From the NCBI RefSeq assembly GCF_900110875.1, contig NZ_FOFM01000012.1, positions 1-64,000 of the forward strand: a DNA stretch of 64,000 nt. Direction: 5' to 3'. Position numbers and translations under genes: made by a program. Positions within the stretch are counted from its first letter, which is position 1. The number at the start of each line of letters is the position of its first letter. A model generated the notes under the pieces. It worked only from the letters and a program-made list of their open reading frames with translations. It made no database searches and was not told where the DNA came from. This DNA is from Pseudovibrio axinellae (GTDB lineage: Bacteria; Pseudomonadota; Alphaproteobacteria; Rhizobiales; Stappiaceae). Positions 25,200 to 33,962 of the stretch are shown here, piece after piece.

Positions 25200-26750
25200 C
25201 TAGGGGGGCTCTGTTTCCTCGGTGGAAGGGTCAGATGCATCGTTGGTTTCGGCCTTGGTATGGACCTTGAACATCCATAGTGAAACCAATGCGGCAGAGA
25301 GTAAAACAAAGGCGGCGAGATAATAGCCGGAGGACAACGCGCTGCTGCTGATGGATTTGAGCGCCAATAGGCCCTCAGGCCAGCGTTCATGTAACACAGC
25401 GATAGCGATAGGCTGGTCACTTGCAGAGCGGAAAAGCATAATTTGAAGCCATTCACGCTCTTTGTCATCGATCTTCAGATGTGCGGCGGCCTCAGAAATC
25501 ATTGTCTTTTCACGCCAATTAATGAGAGACCCGATACAGACAACGCCAAAAAGGCCGCCCACCTGACGGAAGGTTTGCAAAAGTGCCGTCGCACGCGCGC
25601 GCGCAAACAGCGAGATATGGGTGAGTGCCTCGGTAGAGACCGTGCTGAACAAAAAGCCCAACCCAACGCCCATTACAATCATTCCCGGAAAGAGCATCCA
25701 AAGATTATGGTATTTAACCACAAGCGCCTGCAAAACAAAGCCCGTTGCCATGGCCATACTGCCGCCAAAGGCTAGGTTTCGGAAAGCGACTTTCCCAACC
25801 AACCTGCCTCCGATCTGGGCAAAAATAGTTATCGTCACGACGATTGGCAGGATCGAAAGACCGGTTTGGATTGGTGTGAGTTCGATAACATTAAGCAGGA
25901 ATATAGAACCGAAGATCAACTGCGCCAGCAAGGCAAACGGTATGCAAAACAGTAGGATGCAGCAGCCAAGATAGGTCTTGTTCTTAAACAGTGAAAACTG
26001 GATGAAGGGGTGGGCAACCTTATGCCTGCGTGCATAGAGCATCCAGCAGATCACTAACAATACACCTGCAGATACGAGTGCGTCGATAGGGTGAAGGCGA
26101 TCATCGCCGAAGAATTGGATTGAGACTGTAAAAACGACAAGAGCGACGATGAAGAGCGCTGCGCCTTTCAGGTCAAAGGAGACACTTTCCTTTTTGGTTA
26201 CGCGCTCGCCCACGAAATAGGATAGGACAAGCACGGTGATTGCAATCGGTATGTTGATCAGAAAGATCGCCCGCCACGAAGAATATTGAACCAGCGCACC
26301 GCCAATCAGTGGGGCAGTTGCCAAAAACAGCAGGCCTGCACTGCCATAGTGTGCCAGGGCCTTGCCGCGCTCTTCCTTTGGAAAGGCGGAAAAGATAATG
26401 GCAGTCGCTGCTGGTTGCATTAAAGCTGCACCAGCGCCCTGAAACACACGAGAGATGATGAATATGTCGCCGCTTGGTGCATAGGCGCAAAACAGCGAAG
26501 CCACTGCAAAAAGTGCGACGCCGATACGCAGTGACGCAAAGTAGCCAAGCTGATCGCCGAGCCAGCCACCACACATAAGCATGGCGGCCAGTGCAACAAG
26601 GTAGGCGTTGATCGCCCATTGCATATGGATAGGGTCAAATTCGTAAGTGCGTTGTAAGGGAGGCAGGATGATGCCCATGACGCTCTGATCGATCATAACC
26701 AGCGCAACAATGCCGATCATGTTTAGCAGAATCAGATATTTACGGGTCAT
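25200..26750 (-). CDS. MFS drug/H+ antiporter, DHA2 (EmrB/QacA) family
   Basis: A 516-residue transporter with about 14 membrane segments. Seen are MIDQSVMGIILPPLQ (helix 1, D and Q as in DHA2), WINAYL-type region MQWAINAYLVALAAMLMCGG, motif A GWLGDQLGYFASLRIG, and motif C in LLFLATAPLIGGAL. I start at ATG 26750 (GGAGACAGGT upstream); a GTG four codons earlier is possible. The gene lies 23 bases after an alpha/beta hydrolase gene and is the last gene of the patatin operon, so it might export a product of those hydrolases or simply a drug. Confidence 0.9.
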   Translation of the reverse strand: MTRKYLILLNMIGIVALVMIDQSVMGIILPPLQRTYEFDPIHMQWAINAYLVALAAMLMCGGWLGDQLGYFASLRIGVALFAVASLFCAYAPSGDIFIISRVFQGAGAALMQPAATAIIFSAFPKEERGKALAHYGSAGLLFLATAPLIGGALVQYSSWRAIFLINIPIAITVLVLSYFVGERVTKKESVSFDLKGAALFIVALVVFTVSIQFFGDDRLHPIDALVSAGVLLVICWMLYARRHKVAHPFIQFSLFKNKTYLGCCILLFCIPFALLAQLIFGSIFLLNVIELTPIQTGLSILPIVVTITIFAQIGGRLVGKVAFRNLAFGGSMAMATGFVLQALVVKYHNLWMLFPGMIVMGVGLGFLFSTVSTEALTHISLFARARATALLQTFRQVGGLFGVVCIGSLINWREKTMISEAAAHLKIDDKEREWLQIMLFRSASDQPIAIAVLHERWPEGLLALKSISSSALSSGYYLAAFVLLSAALVSLWMFKVHTKAETNDASDPSTEETEPP

Positions 26751-26773
26751 ACCTGTCTCCACTTCTGTGCGGC

Positions 26774-27673
26774 CTAGGCACGGTTCTCAAACTGGTTCAT
26801 GTAACCAGTGAGGGCTTCAAGGCTTTGAGGCTCATCCAGAATCGGGCAATGACCTCGTTGAGGAATATCCGCCGCCCTCATGTTGGGGGCCATCTGCATC
26901 ATGAGGCGAACGGTATTGACCGAGGTTACATCGGACAGGGCACCGCGCAGGGAAAGGATGGGGAGGTTCAGGTATGCGGCTTGTTTGTGAGCAGCCCACA
27001 GGTCGCGCGGCCACTCTTTATTGCGCAGCAATGCGACACCAAGGTTATCGTCGTATCGGTTGTGCCATTTGCCTTTGTTGAGGCCGAACATCGCAAGCGC
27101 CATGCGCTCCCACTTGGCCTCTGGCAAATCTACAAATTGGCTGCCTAAGTGCTGCTTTAAGGTGCAGATCACTATTGCAAGATCGGGCTCATCAGTTAGG
27201 CGTCCTACATAGGAGAGAATGCGCGCCATACCGACAAGTTCAATCGTTGCGCCCAGATCATTCAGCACAGTACCGGCGAGCATATCAGGGTGGTCTTGCA
27301 CCATGAGCATGGCCAGCAGCGCGCCCAGTGAAGAGCCAAGCAGCACAACGCGCTCTTCACCCGTAAATCTCCAGAACGCATAGATATCATCAATATAGAC
27401 GCTGGTCTTGTAGTTCCTGTAGTCTGGGTCGTAGTCAGACAGGTCCCTGCCCCGTAAGTTTAACGTATAGACCCGAAAGCGCTTGCCCAGTTCCGCTGCC
27501 ATGGGGTCAAGGTCGCGGACACATCGTGTCAGGCCGGGCACAGCGATAATGGCGGGGGCTTTGTGCGTGGGTTGACCATAGACCCTGTAATTGAGCCTCA
27601 GGCCGTCAGCGGTCATGAACCATTCGTTCTCATAGGCGCCGCTGTCGTATTTGCACTCATCTACCTCTATCAT
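26774..27673 (-). CDS. Alpha/beta hydrolase
   Basis: A 299-residue alpha/beta-fold hydrolase. The nucleophile elbow reads LLGSSLGALLAM (Ser about residue 114), the oxyanion His-Gly type strand region IIAVPGLTRCVRDLDPMA and the terminal His in RGHCPILDEP are visible, and an Asp in RGALSDVTS suits the acid. Its start overlaps the patatin stop by the ATGA junction, showing coupling. It may act on lipids or esters released by the patatin protein. Substrate not known. Confidence 0.85.
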   Translation of the reverse strand: MIEVDECKYDSGAYENEWFMTADGLRLNYRVYGQPTHKAPAIIAVPGLTRCVRDLDPMAAELGKRFRVYTLNLRGRDLSDYDPDYRNYKTSVYIDDIYAFWRFTGEERVVLLGSSLGALLAMLMVQDHPDMLAGTVLNDLGATIELVGMARILSYVGRLTDEPDLAIVICTLKQHLGSQFVDLPEAKWERMALAMFGLNKGKWHNRYDDNLGVALLRNKEWPRDLWAAHKQAAYLNLPILSLRGALSDVTSVNTVRLMMQMAPNMRAADIPQRGHCPILDEPQSLEALTGYMNQFENRA

Positions 27674-28761
27674 CGGTTAGGCGTCTTTTCTGGGTGGGGC
27701 ATATGCTTTGAGTGGATTGCCTGTGTTAAGTGACCCTCGCAGGTTGCAATGTTGATGGCTTCGAGACGATCAGCGTATCTGATAAGCGCTTCATCAGCTG
27801 CCAGATAGCCGGTCTCGATACGGGTTCTGATAGTGCCAGGCTCAAAATCCACGATGCCGGTGAGCGCATTGTGCTCTGCTTCCACCGTGAAAATATGGGA
27901 AAGAGCCCGCATTTTCATGAGGGACTGGTAGTGCTCGCAATCACGAATGGGGGAGTCCTCCGGAACCTGTTGGTCCAGATCCCAAAGCATCTTAGCGTAA
28001 TGCTGAGCGCTTTTATCGCCATCCAGCATGTGCCAGAATTTGTCTTCAAATACGAGTTCGGTCATGCGCAGGATTGCTTCATCGACGGTGCTGGGAATAA
28101 TCCCTTTTGGGCGAAATAGCTCAATCAAAAAGATCGGCATATATGCTATCTGATGTTCATCCAGAATGCGTAACAGGGAGCGAACCGGCGTGTTGTCATA
28201 AAGGCCGCCATCCCAGTAATAATTGCCATCCAGCTCGATCGGCGGGAACCCCGGCGGAATACTGCCGCTTGCCATAATGTGTTTGGCTGTAAGGCAGTGG
28301 TCGCGGTTCGAAAAACGCTCGATCTGCCCTGTAGCAACATTAGTTGCGGTGATCACCACAAGCGGTGCGTCAGGATGATTGAGCCGATCAAAGTCGATAA
28401 ACTGCTCCATCGTCTCCAAAGCAGGTGTGATGTCGTAAATGCTGGGCCGCGTCGCAGAGAGCACGAAAAAGGGGTGCAGTTTGAACAAACGGGGGTGGCC
28501 AAGACAGGCGCGGAAAAACCGCTGGCTGGAATGCCATATGAATCCCGGGGAGTGGCCTAGATGCTCCCAAAGCGCATGAAGCGTCTCAATCGGATCACCT
28601 AGTTTAGGGGCCGCAATGACAGCCGCATTTAATGCGCCGACGGATGTACCGGCGATGATCTGCGGGGTGTAGCCCGCCTGAAAAATGCGGGTCAAAGCAC
28701 CTACTTCGTAAGCGCCCAGAGCTCCTCCGCCTTGCATGACAAGGCCAACTCTTTGTGTCAT
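27670..28761 (-). CDS. Patatin-like phospholipase
   Basis: A 363-residue acyl hydrolase with the Ser/Asp dyad of patatins. The oxyanion loop is MQGGGALGAYEVG at the N-terminus, the nucleophile motif IIAGTSVGALNAAVIA near residue 40, and the catalytic Asp in YYWDGGLYDNTPV (about residue 205). The C-terminal part fits the DUF3734 extension of this group. GGAAGGA precedes the ATG. No signal peptide or secretion signal is evident, so it may act on inner-membrane phospholipids or storage lipids. It heads a three-gene operon with an alpha/beta hydrolase and an MFS exporter. Confidence 0.88.
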   Translation of the reverse strand: MTQRVGLVMQGGGALGAYEVGALTRIFQAGYTPQIIAGTSVGALNAAVIAAPKLGDPIETLHALWEHLGHSPGFIWHSSQRFFRACLGHPRLFKLHPFFVLSATRPSIYDITPALETMEQFIDFDRLNHPDAPLVVITATNVATGQIERFSNRDHCLTAKHIMASGSIPPGFPPIELDGNYYWDGGLYDNTPVRSLLRILDEHQIAYMPIFLIELFRPKGIIPSTVDEAILRMTELVFEDKFWHMLDGDKSAQHYAKMLWDLDQQVPEDSPIRDCEHYQSLMKMRALSHIFTVEAEHNALTGIVDFEPGTIRTRIETGYLAADEALIRYADRLEAINIATCEGHLTQAIHSKHMPHPEKTPNR

Positions 28762-29345
28762 CGACCATCCTTCCGAAAGCGGACTTAACTATTCCCCCCC
28801 CTCGACTTCTCAAGGGGCGCGACAGAAGAAAACTTCTGCCACGTAACCTGAGAACACAGTGTGCGATGAGCAACCCGACGACCCACTTCACTGGGAAAGC
28901 ATAAGCCGGAACGTGCGAATAAAGCATAAAGCCCATCCTATAAACGGGCTTAAAGCCGCCGCGGGCCTGAAGCAGTGCTGCCCGTCATAGCTTTCCAAAG
29001 TGCCTTTACAGCCAGCATCAAAGCCCATGCAGATAAAACGACACGCATGATAAAACAACAAATCCAGCACCGTTAGGTCGGGCTCAACCAGCGCTTACTT
29101 AATACGATCAGGAGCCGCACCTTAACTATCGCCCACCCAAGATTTTATCTCTGTCCAATAAAAGGTAACAAACTGTCTCATAAGCATGTTTTGCGACTTG
29201 TTAATGCATAATCGATGCTAGCTGAGCCTTCTCTAAGTTCCATGTCTGCAGTATTTTTGCCCGATCAATCAGTATCGGCGCGAGTGCGTTTGTAAACTGT
29301 CAAACAAGGCCTGTTTGGGCTTAGAAAAACATCAAGGCAGAACCT
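28762..29345. other. Intergenic, no gene seen
   Basis: 584 bases between divergent genes, so it should contain both promoters. I find no convincing ORF, repeat or structured RNA. The stretch 29160-29345 is mildly AT-rich and probably holds the promoter of the reductase gene. Confidence 0.45.
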
Positions 29346-30704
29346 ATGACGACAATTCGAATTTCATTGTGGAGCTTATTGGCAGGATTGACTGTTCTAT
29401 GGTTTTCCCAATCCGCAGCCTACCCCGAGAGCTTTAGTGTTTTCCCAATCCGGACTGCACTTACAAGTTACACGGGCATTCTGGCGATGGGGGCAATGTC
29501 GGTCGCCATGATCCTGGCCACTCGTTCCAAGTGGTTTGAGGGATGGCTCAATGGCATGGACAAAAGCTATCGGCTGCACAAGTGGCTTGGTATTACCGCC
29601 CTTAGTGTCTCCGTATCCCATTGGCTTATCGTCACATTGCCGAAATGGATGGTGGATTGGGGCGTGTTGGAAGCACCAGATCGCAGTCGCGTCCCACCCG
29701 GAATTAGCGAGCAATCTGTTCAATCTGCTTTGGAGGTTATTCAAGAAACCCTGCTTAATCAGAGGGGCCTTGCAGAGTTCGTCGGTGAGTACGCTTTTTA
29801 CATCGCCTTAGTTTTGATGGTTCTAGCGCTTGTAAAAAACTTTCCCTACAAGCGGTTTCTTCAAACCCATACGGTTCTGGGCGTCTGCTATCTGGTTCTG
29901 GTTTTTCACTCTATCGTTTTGTTCCCCTTTGATCTTTGGTTGCATCCGCTCGGTGTTGTTATGGCCGCACTTCTGGTAGGTGGTACTGTTTCTGCTGTCT
30001 TGATACTCACTCGAAGGCATGGTCAATCCAATCGGACCAAGGGTAAGATTACCGCCCTGACATACCAGCCAAGCATGAAAACGCTGTCGGTTTCAGTCAA
30101 AGTTGACAAGGATTGGAAGGGCCACGATGCCGGACAATTCGCCTTTGTTAGCTTCGATAAAGAAGAAGGCCAGCATCCGTATACTATCGCCTCTCATTGG
30201 AATGCTGATAACCAGAGCATTAGGTTGCTGATAAAGGAGCTGGGCGACTACACCTCTGCTCTGCCGCATAAATTGAAAGAGGGTGGGGAAGTCGAGATTG
30301 AAGGACCGTATGGCAACTTTACCTTTGGGGATAGTAAAAGCCGGCAGATCTGGGTCAGTGCGGGCGTTGGTATTACACCGTTTATGGCTCGGATGAAACA
30401 GCTGGCAGTGACAGGCTCTTCCCAGATTATTGATCTGTTCCATGTTACTTCGGCCATTACGCCTGAAATGGAAGAAGAGCTGCGGGCGGATGCTAAGGCT
30501 GCCAATATCGACCTTCACCTCATTATTGATAGTAACGGAACAGGCTTTTCTGCTGAAAAGCTGAAGCATCTGGTTCCGGAGTGGAAGCAAGGTAGCCTTT
30601 GGTTTTGTGGACCGCACCAAATGGGTCGGACACTCAAAACCCACCTGACAGAGGGCGGTCTTAGAGCTGATAGTTTTCATCAGGAGCTGTTCGAGATGCG
30701 TTGA
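29346..30704 (+). CDS. Ferric-reductase-like flavocytochrome (FAD/NADPH, heme membrane domain)
   Basis: A 452-residue membrane reductase. Residues 1-215 form a ferric-reductase-like transmembrane domain with six segments; likely heme ligands are His in RLHKWLG, SVSHWLI, FLQTHTVLG and LVFHSIVLFP. From about 225 a ferredoxin-reductase module follows: FAD contact EEGQHPYTIAS, NADPH-binding VSAGVGITPFMARMKQL and the C-terminal LWFCGPHQMG. It is the domain order of NOX/FRE proteins. Function may be iron reduction or superoxide/electron transfer. It stands alone; no siderophore genes are near. A perfect 13-pair hairpin lies downstream. Confidence 0.88.
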   Translation: MTTIRISLWSLLAGLTVLWFSQSAAYPESFSVFPIRTALTSYTGILAMGAMSVAMILATRSKWFEGWLNGMDKSYRLHKWLGITALSVSVSHWLIVTLPKWMVDWGVLEAPDRSRVPPGISEQSVQSALEVIQETLLNQRGLAEFVGEYAFYIALVLMVLALVKNFPYKRFLQTHTVLGVCYLVLVFHSIVLFPFDLWLHPLGVVMAALLVGGTVSAVLILTRRHGQSNRTKGKITALTYQPSMKTLSVSVKVDKDWKGHDAGQFAFVSFDKEEGQHPYTIASHWNADNQSIRLLIKELGDYTSALPHKLKEGGEVEIEGPYGNFTFGDSKSRQIWVSAGVGITPFMARMKQLAVTGSSQIIDLFHVTSAITPEMEEELRADAKAANIDLHLIIDSNGTGFSAEKLKHLVPEWKQGSLWFCGPHQMGRTLKTHLTEGGLRADSFHQELFEMR

Positions 30705-30786
30705 TCAGCAACGTACGTTCAACGTTAGGCTTAAAGCGAGCAGTTGGCAAATTTGCGGGACGCACCTTCAAGCCCTAAAATGGTGA

Positions 30787-30824
30787 ACTCGGTCAGTGAA
30801 TCTTCACGGACTCACTGACCGAGT
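30787..30824. repeat. Perfect 13-bp inverted repeat
   Basis: ACTCGGTCAGTGA (30787-30799) is exactly complementary to TCACTGACCGAGT (30812-30824), with a 12-base loop. No T-run follows on either strand. It lies in the 346-base gap (30705-31050) between convergent genes, which otherwise holds no gene I can support. It may be a T-less bidirectional terminator or a protein site. Confidence 0.6.
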
Positions 30825-31050
30825 AGATACGATGGTGCTGTAAATTTAACCTGACACTGCTCGCAATAGTTTTCTTCAAGCTTACTTTAAGCGCAGACAT
30901 AGCAACATGTTTCCAGTGTGAGAAAGCGTTGCTTTCCTGAATGCGCCGGTTTTGCCTTCTCGCAACAAGATGGCTATTCGACCCGATCGCACCAGGCTGC
31001 AACAGCGAACTATTACACAACTCTGCCGCCTTTGAATGCCAGCAAAGGCC

Positions 31051-32181
31051 TTATTTGGCAGCTTCCGCTTCAACTGCTTTCTGGATGGCTGGGCCGATCT
31101 GGCTTTTGCGAGAGATTGTGCCATCTGTAACAACCATATCGTCTTTAACAGTACCACCGAAGGCAGAGAGGGCGAGCTTTTCGTCCTTTGCATCTCCCCA
31201 CAGAATATAGGATTTTTGGTCACGCGTGTCGACGATTGCAAAGATCAGATGATCGATCCCGCTTGCCTTTTTTTGTGCTTCGATCGCTGATTTCAACTGA
31301 TAGCGCCGCGTGATCAACTCGTCAGCGGTGAGTGTTTCAGCCACGCCAATCCCGACCTTTTGGCCCGCGAACTCAAAGTCCTTGTAGTCAAGCAAAACAA
31401 TATCTGTCGCAGACAATCCGCTGAGGTCTGATTTTGCCAAAAGCATGCTGTTTGCAAAGGCGTCAACATCATCAATGCCAGCTTGTTGGGCGAGCTTTTG
31501 AACATAGATTTTGTCGTATTCTGTGGTGGTGGGCGATGTCAGGTTGACTGTATCGGATAAAATTGCCGCCATGCCAACGCAAGCCAAGGTCTTGGGTAGT
31601 TTTACACCTAGCAGTTCGGCCTGATCTGCAAGAATTGTTGCCGTGGAACCCCAGGGCCTGATCTCGATGCTGATCACATCGGCGATGTTGAGCGGCGAGC
31701 CTCCGATTGCGTGATGATCAATGATTGCAAGAATGTTGCCTGTCGAAATTCCTGCGGGCAGCTGTGTGCTTTGGTTAAAGTCCACCAATCCCACTGTCAT
31801 GTTAGAAAAGTCATCGACGACACTGGGTTCATCTGCATCACACTTGTCGATAACAAAACGAGACTCAGGATTGAGCGGGCTTGGAACTCCAGAGCGACCA
31901 CCATGCAGGTATGCTGCAAGCATGCTTCCTGCAAGTGAATCCGTATCTGGAATAATATGCCCCATCCAGATCATGTTTTCGTGGCTTTCAATCAGCTTTT
32001 TCAGATAGTTGACCTGAGCACCGTTTGCACGTGCAACGGACTGGCCCTGCTCTGATGCATTGGCTAGTGATGACGCGAAACCGCTTATTCCAAGGATGAG
32101 CACGCAGATTGCAATAAGGGGGGCGCGCCCAACGCGAAGCGGCCTGACATCACCCTTAGAAAACCGCAAGGAAAAAGGCAT
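31051..32181 (-). CDS. Exported manganese-dependent (family II) inorganic pyrophosphatase-like protein
   Basis: A 376-residue DHH-superfamily phosphoesterase of the family II pyrophosphatase group, which hydrolyses pyrophosphate with Mn ions. N-domain motifs: GHIIPDTDS (about residues 74-82), the Asp in GLVDFNQST and DHH in AIIDHHAIGG (155-157). The C-domain ends with ISRKSQIGPAI, the SRKxQ substrate motif. Unlike ordinary cytoplasmic members it carries an N-terminal extension with membrane-spanning APLIAICVLILGISGF and a predicted cleavage after SSLANA, so it is likely periplasmic or anchored. The ATG at 32181 follows GAGGA. Single gene. Confidence 0.88.
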   Translation of the reverse strand: MPFSLRFSKGDVRPLRVGRAPLIAICVLILGISGFASSLANASEQGQSVARANGAQVNYLKKLIESHENMIWMGHIIPDTDSLAGSMLAAYLHGGRSGVPSPLNPESRFVIDKCDADEPSVVDDFSNMTVGLVDFNQSTQLPAGISTGNILAIIDHHAIGGSPLNIADVISIEIRPWGSTATILADQAELLGVKLPKTLACVGMAAILSDTVNLTSPTTTEYDKIYVQKLAQQAGIDDVDAFANSMLLAKSDLSGLSATDIVLLDYKDFEFAGQKVGIGVAETLTADELITRRYQLKSAIEAQKKASGIDHLIFAIVDTRDQKSYILWGDAKDEKLALSAFGGTVKDDMVVTDGTISRKSQIGPAIQKAVEAEAAK

Positions 32182-32908
32182 CAACACGTCCTCTGCACGG
32201 GCCATTGAAGTTCAACATCAAGCAATATATCTTGCCCGCTAAGCTGTATAATCAATGAGCTTTACAAATAAACTCACACCGCAAACATTGGCATTTGAAC
32301 AATCGCTTTTAGGCGACAAAGGTGCGTTGCACCTGTGAAGCAGGGTAATCAGCTGCTCTCCCGCTTTGGCGCTCATACTGAATTTAGCTTTGCCATGAGA
32401 GAGTCGGCTCTGAGGACGGTTATCACCCCCTCGCAGCGGTGCGCAGTGCGCTTTATGATGAGCGCATATTGATCTTGAGTTGCCTGTTAGGGTAGATAGC
32501 GTTCTGGACTCAAGTGCGGAACAAAGCCGCAATTCGTTGCGAAGCAAAATCCCAAGCGATCAGCGACCCACTTCCGGCCTACGGGTCATGACCAGCCGTT
32601 CGCACTGTTCTATCTATAGTTGAAAGAATTTTCTCGAAAAATGAAACTTAATAAAGCCTATAAGATCCACGTGCTCATTGTGGTGAGAGCACATTGGGGT
32701 TCTTGAGCCCATAGCGACCAATGCTGCGATGCCCACGAATGTCCGAAGTTTGCGCTGGCGTCGGCAGTTGCTCCTCTCATGCCCAAATTTGCTAACTTGG
32801 TTGGAAGCTTAAGTTTGTGCAAAGATCACCAGCGGGCATTCAAGTGTTGAAAGCACTCGGTTTTGCACAGCACTGTTGCTTCATATTTACTGATCAGGAG
32901 AGATTCAG
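32182..32908. other. Long intergenic region containing one copy of a diverged repeat
   Basis: 727 bases without a gene I can support. It holds the first copy (32431-32471) of a repeat found again at 33581-33621. The region also has short GC-rich dyads around 32520-32600 that look like remnants of repeated intergenic elements. No transposase fragment is recognised. Confidence 0.45.
32431..32471 (+). repeat. Diverged direct repeat, copy 1
   Basis: Ungapped alignment with 33581-33621 gives 32 of 41 identical bases, with CAGCGGTGCGCAG and GCATATTG conserved. Same orientation in both copies; the pair brackets the Cys-rich secreted-protein gene. Confidence 0.5.
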
Positions 32909-33235
32909 ATGAATTCTAAAGACTTCGTAGCTGCCGCCATTGTTTTTTGTTTTTTTTCAGCGCCCGCATGGGCTGATTGTTTGCATGCTGACCAAAGTTA
33001 CAGCACTGGCGCAGTTCGAGATGGCCAAGTATGTACCTCTGATGGGACTTGGGACAGGGTGATCCCAATATCCAGCGGTGGAAACGATGGTGCGGGTTCG
33101 GGTCGAGGTGGCAGCCTTATTGATGCGTGCAACCAATGCAATTGTTGCTATCAGAAAGGAATCACACAAACCGGCGGAATCGAACTTGAGCTGGATGTAG
33201 ATGCTTTCATCGCTTGGGCTAAATCTATTGAATGA
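32909..33235 (+). CDS. Small secreted Cys-rich protein, unknown
   Basis: A 108-residue orphan. A clear Sec signal peptide (AAAIVFCFFSAPAWA, cleavage before DCLHAD) gives a mature protein of about 86 residues. The mature part has SYSTGAVRDGQVCTSDGTWD, reminiscent of short domains with DG-x-C-x-x-D-G-x-W, then a glycine-rich linker and a Cys cluster CNQCNCCYQKG, then an acidic tail. AGGAGA precedes the ATG. No family is recognised. The Cys cluster could bind metal or form disulfides in the periplasm. It lies alone between two diverged repeats. Confidence 0.7.
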   Translation: MNSKDFVAAAIVFCFFSAPAWADCLHADQSYSTGAVRDGQVCTSDGTWDRVIPISSGGNDGAGSGRGGSLIDACNQCNCCYQKGITQTGGIELELDVDAFIAWAKSIE

Positions 33236-33580
33236 ATATTCTTCTCAGGCTGATGGCCATTCGTAAAGAGCCGGATTGGGTCGCTTATCGGCGAGCCCAG
33301 TCTGATTTTAGCCTAACGGAAAGCAGTCATTGCACACGTGCAGCGAATTCACCCTTAGTCCGCATAGGCGTTTGTTCTGGTCTCAACAAACAGATGATTT
33401 TTGAATCAACAGTATGTTCGAGGAGATCGACTTGAGGTTGTAACCGCGTGCTAGTCGAGCTGTCAGCTATCTGCGCGAACGGCAGCAAAGGTCACAAAAC
33501 GGGATGCCGCACTTGCTAAGATGTGCGCTCTGAGTGATGGCAGATAGGGGAGCTTGCCAGTTTGGGTGTTTGTTACTCTT

Positions 33581-33621
33581 TCTCAGCGGTGCGCAGCGCT
33601 CTTGGTGGTGGCTGCATATTG
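33581..33621 (+). repeat. Diverged direct repeat, copy 2
   Basis: Second copy of the 41-base element at 32431-32471 (32 of 41 bases identical), lying 346 bases after the Cys-rich gene. Confidence 0.5.
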
Positions 33622-33666
33622 CTTGGTTTTGTCATATGAGTGTTTTGACAAAACCGCGGTGAAAAA

Positions 33667-33713
33667 CGCAAGGAAACCTTAAAAAACGCAAAATCGCGCA
33701 AAACCACGCAAAA
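33667..33713 (+). repeat. CGCAAAA repeats phased at 10 bases
   Basis: CGCAAAA starts at 33687, 33697 and 33707, exactly one helical turn apart, and a related CGCAAGG starts at 33667, two turns before. Preceding A-runs fall on the same phase. Phased A-tracts bend DNA; this may be a curved promoter region or a binding array. Confidence 0.55.
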
Positions 33714-33962
33714 TGCAGCGTTTCAGATAAATACGTTTGTTTTTGAATGGTTTAGTGCGAATAGCGGTGCGCGTGGTGGTTGGGCCAAAGCCATCTGCGC
33801 GGTGTAAATGGACAGGGCAGCCCATGCAGCTATTCCCCTATGGTCTGACCCTCAACCTGTTAGGTTGACCAATACGTTAATATGGGTTTGACTGTCAAAG
33901 CTGTGCCTCTTTTAGCGATAGCGCAGAAGGTTCAAAGGCAAGCTCCGGGGAGGATAAGTTTT

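Larger units (their letters stand above)
33236..33962. other. Long intergenic region with repeat copy 2 and phased A-tracts
   Basis: 727 bases. A 67-codon frame starting in the ATGA at the previous stop (33232) has no ribosome binding site of its own and odd composition, so I do not call it. The region holds repeat copy 2 and the phased CGCAAAA series described separately. Confidence 0.45.

Noticed and set aside
33232-33435. 67-codon ORF starting in the ATGA at the end of the Cys-rich gene
   Set aside because: The ATGA overlap suggests coupling, but the sequence is low in protein-like features and the first gene ends a well-defined unit.
33667-33713. Phased CGCAAAA series considered as CRISPR or plasmid iterons
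   Set aside because: Repeats are too short, spacers are absent, and no cas or rep gene is near.
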